Source: Oscillospiraceae bacterium (GTDB lineage: Bacteria > Bacillota > Clostridia > Oscillospirales > WRJC01). Taken from it: DNA of 37,495 nucleotides. The stretch covers positions 93,339-130,833 of the forward strand of contig WRHM01000009.1 of assembly GCA_009783265.1 (NCBI GenBank), read 5' to 3'. The notes below the pieces were generated by a model. The model saw nothing but the letters and a program-made list of their open reading frames with translations. It was not told the DNA's origin and searched no databases. Shown piece after piece: positions 32,937-37,495 of the stretch. Each line of letters starts with the position of its first letter. Within the stretch, counting starts at the first letter, position 1. The translations under genes and the position numbers were made by a program.

Positions 32937-32987
32937 ATAAGGATGCCGGGCCGGAACGGGCCCCCGTCCCGGAATATACATCCTTAT
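32937..32987 (+). terminator. Long hairpin between sipA-like and major pilin genes
   Basis: ATAAGGATG (32937-32945) pairs with CATCCTTAT (32979-32987). Inside, CCGGG pairs with CCCGG and ACGGG with CCCGT, giving one long GC-rich stem. Downstream sequence is T/A mixed (TCTCATGTTTATA), so it may be a partial terminator or an RNA-stabilising/processing hairpin before the pilin message. Confidence 0.6.
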
Positions 32988-33116
32988 CTCATGTTTATAT
33001 AAAAATTTTATAAATAAAAAATCAATAAAATGATTCAGGAGGAAAAACACTCTATGCAAAATTATGCCACAGAAAACAAAAAAACAAATAAAATTAATTT
33101 AAAGGAGCAAAAAACC

Positions 33117-34466
33117 ATGAAAAAATCAAGCGTAGTAAAAATATTAACAGCATCTCTCTTGGCGATTATCATTTGTCTCAGCGCAATTATACCTGTATTC
33201 GCGGCTAACCCTGTTTCACAAGGGACAGGTTCGGACGACCCTGCGGGAGCGGCAATTTCAAAACACCTTAAAGTCCCCGTAGGCACAAAAATTCCGGATG
33301 GCGGCATGACATTTACATTTGACATTAAACTGACTGCGGTTGACGAAATAGACGTCGAGCAAATTACAGCCGGTGATAAACCTATAAAAAACAGCAATCC
33401 TATTGTCGCTTACACAATCGACATAACTTATTCGGCAAGTGATTTTGACGGCCTCAAAAAAACTTATAAAGACTATATCGCGGATGGAAACACTTACACT
33501 TTTATTAACGAATCATCCGATATTTTCGCAGGGGTTACGTTCCCGCACGAAGGCCTTTACGAATTCGAAATAACGGAAAAAGAAAAGACATATACAATCG
33601 CTGACGCTAATCATGAAACCGTCACTTATTCCGGCGCAAAATATCTTGTTACGGCTTATGTAATGAAAGACGATGACACTGGCTTGCTTTTTATTAAATT
33701 TGTCAGCGCAGTCGTAATCATACCGGACAACGAAGAACAAAAAGTAGACGAAAAAGTTGACCCGACCCCCAACGCCCCTGACGGCAAAGGACATTCGGAT
33801 ATGATATTCACGAATACTTATGTAAGAACCAACGGCACCGGCGATGGAGATGAAGAACCAGAAGATACGAGCGACGCGACATTATCCATCAGCAAAACAG
33901 TTACCGGCGACTTTGGTAACAAAAGCCTGCATTTCGATTTTACCCTTACAATAACAGTACCTGAGCTCGTTACCGAACCTAAAGAAGCTTATATAGCTTA
34001 TATAGTAGAAGAAGACGAAAACGGCGATTATGCTTTAATTGTCTATACCGAATCGGGAGATCCTGTAACCATAGAATTCGAAAACGAAACACCGAATACA
34101 TTCCAGCTCAAGCACGGACAAAAACTTGTATTCGTAGATACCCCGGTCGGCACAACTTATGATGTAAACGAAACCGGCTCGAAAAATTATAAACCCTCTG
34201 TAGCTGTTATATATGACAGCGGAACTGCCGTAGTTACGGATAGTATTTCTTTAGAAACTGATTTAACCGGCAAAGATTTGGGCGTTACAGACGAATTAGT
34301 CGGCGAAGATACAAACAGCGCGGATTTCACAAATGAAAACGATACCACTACGCCCACGGGACTCGACCTCAACGATCTGCCTTTCATTGGCATGATAGTT
34401 ATCGCGATAATCGGAATTTCAATTTATATAATATTTAAAACGCGTAAAAAAAATTCAATGCAATAA
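33117..34466 (+). CDS. Major pilin, FctA/Spy0128-like, with TPTG sorting signal
   Basis: 449 aa from ATG 33117, after AAAGGAG, giving a normal signal peptide (MKKSSVVKILTASLLAIIIC ending PVFA-A). An in-frame ATG at 33054 after AGGAGG would give a longer n-region and cannot be excluded. The first pilin domain (about 45-240) has the isopeptide pattern: a Lys in AISKHLKV, a catalytic-type Glu in EGLYEFEITE, and Asn in IFTNTYV. The second domain (about 250-405) repeats it with SISKTVTGDFGNKS and ADFTNEND. Sorting signal is TPTG at 412-415, then FIGMIVIAIIGISIYIIF and a KTRKK tail. PTG-ending signals are typical of FctA-type pilins polymerised by class B sortases. It should form the pilus shaft. 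Confidence 0.9.
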   Translation: MKKSSVVKILTASLLAIIICLSAIIPVFAANPVSQGTGSDDPAGAAISKHLKVPVGTKIPDGGMTFTFDIKLTAVDEIDVEQITAGDKPIKNSNPIVAYTIDITYSASDFDGLKKTYKDYIADGNTYTFINESSDIFAGVTFPHEGLYEFEITEKEKTYTIADANHETVTYSGAKYLVTAYVMKDDDTGLLFIKFVSAVVIIPDNEEQKVDEKVDPTPNAPDGKGHSDMIFTNTYVRTNGTGDGDEEPEDTSDATLSISKTVTGDFGNKSLHFDFTLTITVPELVTEPKEAYIAYIVEEDENGDYALIVYTESGDPVTIEFENETPNTFQLKHGQKLVFVDTPVGTTYDVNETGSKNYKPSVAVIYDSGTAVVTDSISLETDLTGKDLGVTDELVGEDTNSADFTNENDTTTPTGLDLNDLPFIGMIVIAIIGISIYIIFKTRKKNSMQ

Positions 34467-34531
34467 TCGCAATAATATATAAAAATATAAATCAGATTTA
34501 ATTAAATTTTATTGAGAAAAGAGGGAATCGC

Positions 34532-35485
34532 ATGAGCGTAGCAACTGGAATCGGCAAAAAAACGATATGGCTTATAAACGGCATTATTGATATTGCAGTT
34601 CTGATTATTATCTTATTATTCGTCATAACAGGTTGCTACGCCGTATGGGATTCCAAACAGGTATATAAAGCGGCTGACGCCGCCCGCTATGAAATATATA
34701 AACCTACCGCGCAAAACGAAAGCAAGTCGTTTTTAGAATTGCAGGCAATAAATCCGGAAGTGTTCGGCTGGATCACGATATATGGGACGCATATAGATTA
34801 CCCTGTAGTGCAGAGCCCAAACTTGATGAAATACGTAAACACCAACGCAGAAGGGCAATATTCCCTTTCCGGCGCGATATTCCTGGACAGTAATTCAAGC
34901 ATGGACTTTTCGGATTTCAACAGTATCATTTACGGCCACCACATGGAAAAACAAACTATGTTTGGCGAAATCGGAAATTTTTCGGACAATGATTATTTTG
35001 ACGTCCGAAAATACGGCACGCTGTATTATGACGGGCAGGAACACGGATTGGAATTTTTCGCTTTTGTTCACGCTGACGCTTATGATAGCACCATATTCAG
35101 GACAAAGATTTCAGGACAGGAAAACCAGAAAGACTATTTAAACATGCTTATTGAAAGAGCCGCGCATACAAGAGAAATACAAATAACCGCAAACGACCGG
35201 ATCGTGCTTCTCTCTACCTGTTCGTCAAATTCCACAAACGGGCGCGATATCCTCGTGGGGAAAATCACGGATGAAATACAGGACGATCCGTTTATTATAA
35301 AAGAATCGGACAAGAAAAACAATATATTGACGGCGGTGGACAAAATACCGAAATTATGGGTTCAGACTCCGCTTTGGATCCGAATCACAGCATTGATTAT
35401 GCTTACTGGTTTCTTACTGTTAATATTGATTTTGGTTATAAACAACAAGAAACGCAATAAAATAAACACCCGGCGAAGGAGATGA
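34532..35485 (+). CDS. Class B-type pilus sortase with C-terminal membrane anchor
   Basis: 317 aa, ribosome site AGAGGGA. N-terminal membrane helix about 12-36 and a second one near the C-terminus (about 282-304), then a basic tail. The catalytic residues are His136 (IIYGHHM), Cys230 (LSTCSS) and Arg238 (NGRDILVGK). The sequence EVFGWITIYGTHIDYPVVQ and SLSGAIFLDSNS is class B. Class B sortases with a C-terminal helix, such as SrtC2 (Spy0129) of S. pyogenes, polymerise FctA-type pilins. It is between major and minor pilin genes, exactly as in FCT loci, so pilin polymerisation is the likely role. Housekeeping anchoring sortase is not in the window. Confidence 0.9.
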   Translation: MSVATGIGKKTIWLINGIIDIAVLIIILLFVITGCYAVWDSKQVYKAADAARYEIYKPTAQNESKSFLELQAINPEVFGWITIYGTHIDYPVVQSPNLMKYVNTNAEGQYSLSGAIFLDSNSSMDFSDFNSIIYGHHMEKQTMFGEIGNFSDNDYFDVRKYGTLYYDGQEHGLEFFAFVHADAYDSTIFRTKISGQENQKDYLNMLIERAAHTREIQITANDRIVLLSTCSSNSTNGRDILVGKITDEIQDDPFIIKESDKKNNILTAVDKIPKLWVQTPLWIRITALIMLTGFLLLILILVINNKKRNKINTRRRR

Positions 35486-35490
35486 AAAAT

Positions 35491-36804
35491 ATGAATGCAG
35501 GGAGAAAAATAACAAGCCCCGGAGGAAAATTCAAGAATTTTTTTTTAGGCGTCCTGTGCCTGATTTTTATGACGGGCCTATATATGCCGGCGGCGCACGC
35601 CGCAGATTCGGCGGAATTAAATTTAAAAATAAGTCAGATATTTACAACCACCGAAACGTCCGCACCGCCAGACAATAATTTTAATTACATACTCACCCCG
35701 AAAGCTGCGGCCAATCCAATGCCGGCGTGCGGAAACGAAAACGGTTATAATTTCAGCATTGAAGGCACGCAGGATATAAATATCGGGCCGATTATTTTTA
35801 CTCAAACGGGCATATATATATATGAATTAAAACACATCACGGCTCCTCAGCCTAAATATGTTTATGACCAGGAAGTATATACTCTGGAAATATATATTGA
35901 CAATAACATGACAGCTATTGTCGTGGTCTATAAAGAAAACGGAAATAAAGCGATGGAAATAAAATATAATCAATTCTACGCGCAGGCATTTATTCCGAGC
36001 GATCCTGAACTTATGACGGATCCCCCTGTGGTAAAAACCGTTTCCGGCAACCCCGCGACCTCCGAAGTTTTTACTTTCCTGCTGAAAGCGCAGTACCCTT
36101 CCCAGCCAATGCCCGCAGGCAGCGTAAACGGCGTAAAAACCGTGCAGATTACGGGTTCGGGCCGTGCGGAATTCGGTACATGGAGCTACACGTCGGCAGG
36201 GACGTATTATTATTATGTATCGGAAGTGAATACCGGCGTATCAGGTTATGATTATGATACGGCGGTTTATACAATCACAGACTCGGTGAAAAATATTGAC
36301 GGGCGGCTCACAGTGACGCGAATCGTCACGAACAACGCAAACAGGCAAGTCACTTCCATGTCGTTTATCAATGTATATACATTGACAAACGGCGGATATG
36401 TGCCGACTGCGGAAAGATCTACTGAGAAATCAACGGTAAAACCAGTTGAAAAAAACCCGGATATTACCGAAACAACAATTCCGGAAGGGATACAGCCGCC
36501 AAATTATACGGAATCTACCGCTCCGAACTTTACAATAAATCCAGAAACAGAAAATCCCACTCCAAACGAACCGACCATATCACACCCGGAAATAATGCAG
36601 ACTCAAAACCCGGCGGACAAATTTGTCAATCCCTCTGAATCGGTCAACAGGCCAACCGGATATACCGGAAAAGAAGTACCTAAAACCGGAGACGAATCTC
36701 AAATTAAATTATACACTGTTTTATTTTTAATATCGAGTGTAACAGCAGTGGGAAGTATAGGCTATTTGATGGCGGGAAAAAAACGCAGAAAGGCAAAAAA
36801 ATGA
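35491..36804 (+). CDS. Minor (basal) pilin, FctB-like, VPKTG sorting signal
   Basis: 437 aa from ATG 35491; AAGGAG is 9 bases upstream of it, whereas the ATG at 35482 touches the ribosome site and overlaps the sortase stop. Signal peptide about 1-38 (FFLGVLCLIFMTGLYMPAAHA). Two Spy0128-like domains follow, about 40-165 and 180-300; the second shows VVKTVSGNPATSEVFTFLLK, GTYYYYVSEVN and SFINVYT with the Lys-Glu-Asn isopeptide set. A Pro/Thr/Glu-rich stalk (about 305-390) would span the wall. Sorting motif VPKTG at 396-400, a membrane helix and a KKRRKAKK tail. The proline-rich tail and LPxTG-like motif fit the wall-linked base of the pilus. Confidence 0.88.
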   Translation: MNAGRKITSPGGKFKNFFLGVLCLIFMTGLYMPAAHAADSAELNLKISQIFTTTETSAPPDNNFNYILTPKAAANPMPACGNENGYNFSIEGTQDINIGPIIFTQTGIYIYELKHITAPQPKYVYDQEVYTLEIYIDNNMTAIVVVYKENGNKAMEIKYNQFYAQAFIPSDPELMTDPPVVKTVSGNPATSEVFTFLLKAQYPSQPMPAGSVNGVKTVQITGSGRAEFGTWSYTSAGTYYYYVSEVNTGVSGYDYDTAVYTITDSVKNIDGRLTVTRIVTNNANRQVTSMSFINVYTLTNGGYVPTAERSTEKSTVKPVEKNPDITETTIPEGIQPPNYTESTAPNFTINPETENPTPNEPTISHPEIMQTQNPADKFVNPSESVNRPTGYTGKEVPKTGDESQIKLYTVLFLISSVTAVGSIGYLMAGKKRRKAKK

Positions 36805-36872
36805 AAATAAAGATCAGAAAATGATAAGAAAGGCAGTTCAAATTTTGGCAACTTATTTTCCCAATTTTCATT

Positions 36873-37055
36873 TTACAGTTTTTTGAAAAAGAAAGGCGAA
36901 GACCATGCGCTTTCCATGTCTGACTGAACTGCCCGTATATAATAATTTACGTCGGCTCCGTCATAATTTCTGTCTGTATATGAAAAAGCTGTATCCCACA
37001 TAGGATGCACATAATGCAACTTTCCGTTGCGTAACATCGAATATATATCATAGAC
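36873..37055 (-). pseudogene. C-terminal remnant of a larger protein gene
   Basis: On the minus strand 60 codons run open from a TGA at 37056-37058 to a natural TAA at 36873-36875. The reading includes VYDIYSMLRNGKLHYVHPMW, DTAFSYTDRNYDGADVNYYI and RAVQSDMESAWSSPFFFKKL. There is no start codon with a ribosome site. The NYYIRAVQSD..AWSSPFFF ending resembles the C-termini of clostridial PHP-type metallohydrolases, a tentative match from memory. The surrounding 36805-37220 spacer otherwise holds only AT-rich sequence. It looks like the stump of a gene cut by insertion or deletion at the island edge. Confidence 0.55.
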
Positions 37056-37220
37056 TCACGTCATAAAACAGCAGGACAGGAAAGCGACTGAAAAACTGCA
37101 AAATTTATTGAGTAAAAAGAAAAATTAAAACCATAAATCATTTTAAATTATTGAAATTTATCATAGCTTTTTACAGTCCCTGCACCCAATTCGGCATTTT
37201 TAATACCACGAGCAAAAAGC

Positions 37221-37256
37221 AAACCCCCATGAAACCTAATGGAATCATGGGGGTTT
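37221..37256 (-). terminator. Terminator of the tRNA operon
   Basis: A perfect 12-bp stem, AAACCCCCATGA (37221-37232) with 37245-37256, loop 12 bases. Read on the minus strand it is followed by GCTTTTTGCTCG after the tRNA-Met gene. On the plus strand GGGGGTTTTTATT follows, so it may act both ways. Confidence 0.8.
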
Positions 37257-37260
37257 TTAT

Positions 37261-37338
37261 TGGTGGGCCTTCAGGGACTCGAACCCCGGACCTATCGGTT
37301 ATGAGCCGAGAGCTCTGGACCAACTGAGCTAAAGGCCC
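37261..37338 (-). tRNA. tRNA-Met (anticodon CAT)
   Basis: 78 nt including an encoded CCA. The acceptor stem GGGCCTT/AAGGCCC, D arm AGCTCAGTTGG, and T arm GGGGTTCGAGTCCC are intact. The anticodon loop is CTCATAA, with CAT at 37301-37303. Elongator Met is most likely. A tRNA-Ile with CAU modified to lysidine has the same gene anticodon and is not excluded. Confidence 0.92.
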
Positions 37339-37382
37339 GAATATATCGAACACAGTCAACCACGGCTAAATCAAGGATGAAA

Positions 37383-37455
37383 CGCTTGAAGTAGGGCTCG
37401 AACCTACGACCCTGCGGTTAACAGCCGCATGCTCTGCCAACTGAGCTATTCAAGC
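37383..37455 (-). tRNA. tRNA-Asn (anticodon GTT)
   Basis: 73 nt with acceptor GCTTGAA/TTCAAGC, discriminator G, and no encoded CCA. The anticodon loop CTGTTAA gives GTT (37420-37422), and the T loop GTTCGAG is standard. It precedes tRNA-Met in the same direction 44 bases away; the cluster may continue past the right edge. Confidence 0.94.
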
Positions 37456-37495
37456 AAGGAAAAGGAAAGTCACAGTGTGCAATGTACAAATATTA

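Noticed and set aside
33030..33116. Earlier starts of the major pilin
   Set aside because: 33030 covers the ribosome site of 33054. 33054 is possible, but 33117 has its own AAAGGAG and gives a standard signal peptide.
37171..37359. Minus-strand open frame over the tRNA-Met gene and its terminator
   Set aside because: The translation comes from tRNA sequence (the familiar LAQLVQSSRLITDRSGVRVP artefact), not from a protein gene.

Overview
The window looks like chromosomal DNA from an uncultured low-to-moderate GC Firmicute of class Clostridia. The evidence is strong AGGAGG-type ribosome sites, lipobox lipoproteins, sortase-anchored surface proteins, B. subtilis-type relatives (ThiI, TmcAL, AraM) and AT-rich spacers with TTGACA/TATAAT promoters. 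I cannot name a genus from sequence alone.

Layout. 1-799: 3' end of a secreted Big2/CAP-domain protein. 856-4346: an overlapping operon rarA, a Cys-rich small protein, nth, thiI, closed by a hairpin terminator; cinA follows at 4575. 5948-9906 (minus): SDR oxidoreductase, GalD-like enolase-superfamily dehydratase, AraC regulator and amidohydrolase, a probable sugar-acid catabolic cluster driven by a near-consensus promoter at 9973-10001. 10251-12169 (plus): a nucleotidyltransferase and a Gfo/Idh/MocA oxidoreductase, bracketed by two related MITE-like repeats. 12411-13940 (minus): a solute-binding lipoprotein with no transporter beside it. 14121-15766: DUF2087 regulator plus APH(3')-like kinase. 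15865-16411: RelB/YoeB toxin-antitoxin pair. 16484-18011: RlmA-like methyltransferase and a convergent zinc-ribbon protein. 18125-23341: araM/egsA, a P-loop kinase, araD, a second solute-binding lipoprotein and a URO-D-family protein in one direction. 23380-24705: a J-domain/HEPN fusion followed by a Phd-Doc module. 24754-27473: GNAT, VOC protein and tmcAL.

28034-36804 is the most striking region: a five-gene sortase-assembled pilus locus. The order is large adhesin, signal-peptidase-like protein, major pilin, class B sortase with a C-terminal membrane anchor, minor pilin. This matches the cpa-sipA-fctA-srtC2-fctB order known from Streptococcus pyogenes FCT islands. The signal-peptidase-like protein lacks both catalytic dyad residues (Ser to Gly95, Lys to Arg132), as in streptococcal SipA, so it is probably an assembly factor, not a protease. 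The adhesin gene and the sipA-like gene each carry a nearly identical 38-bp promoter element, which suggests one regulator sets both transcripts. The locus is flanked by decayed gene remnants (27651-27752 and 36873-37055) and lies next to tRNA-Met and tRNA-Asn genes, which fits an acquired island.

Repeats are common: an 8-bp tandem repeat in front of rarA, short GC-rich hairpins between genes, one GC-rich segment inserted in frame in the rlmA-like gene, and a structured non-coding stretch after tmcAL.
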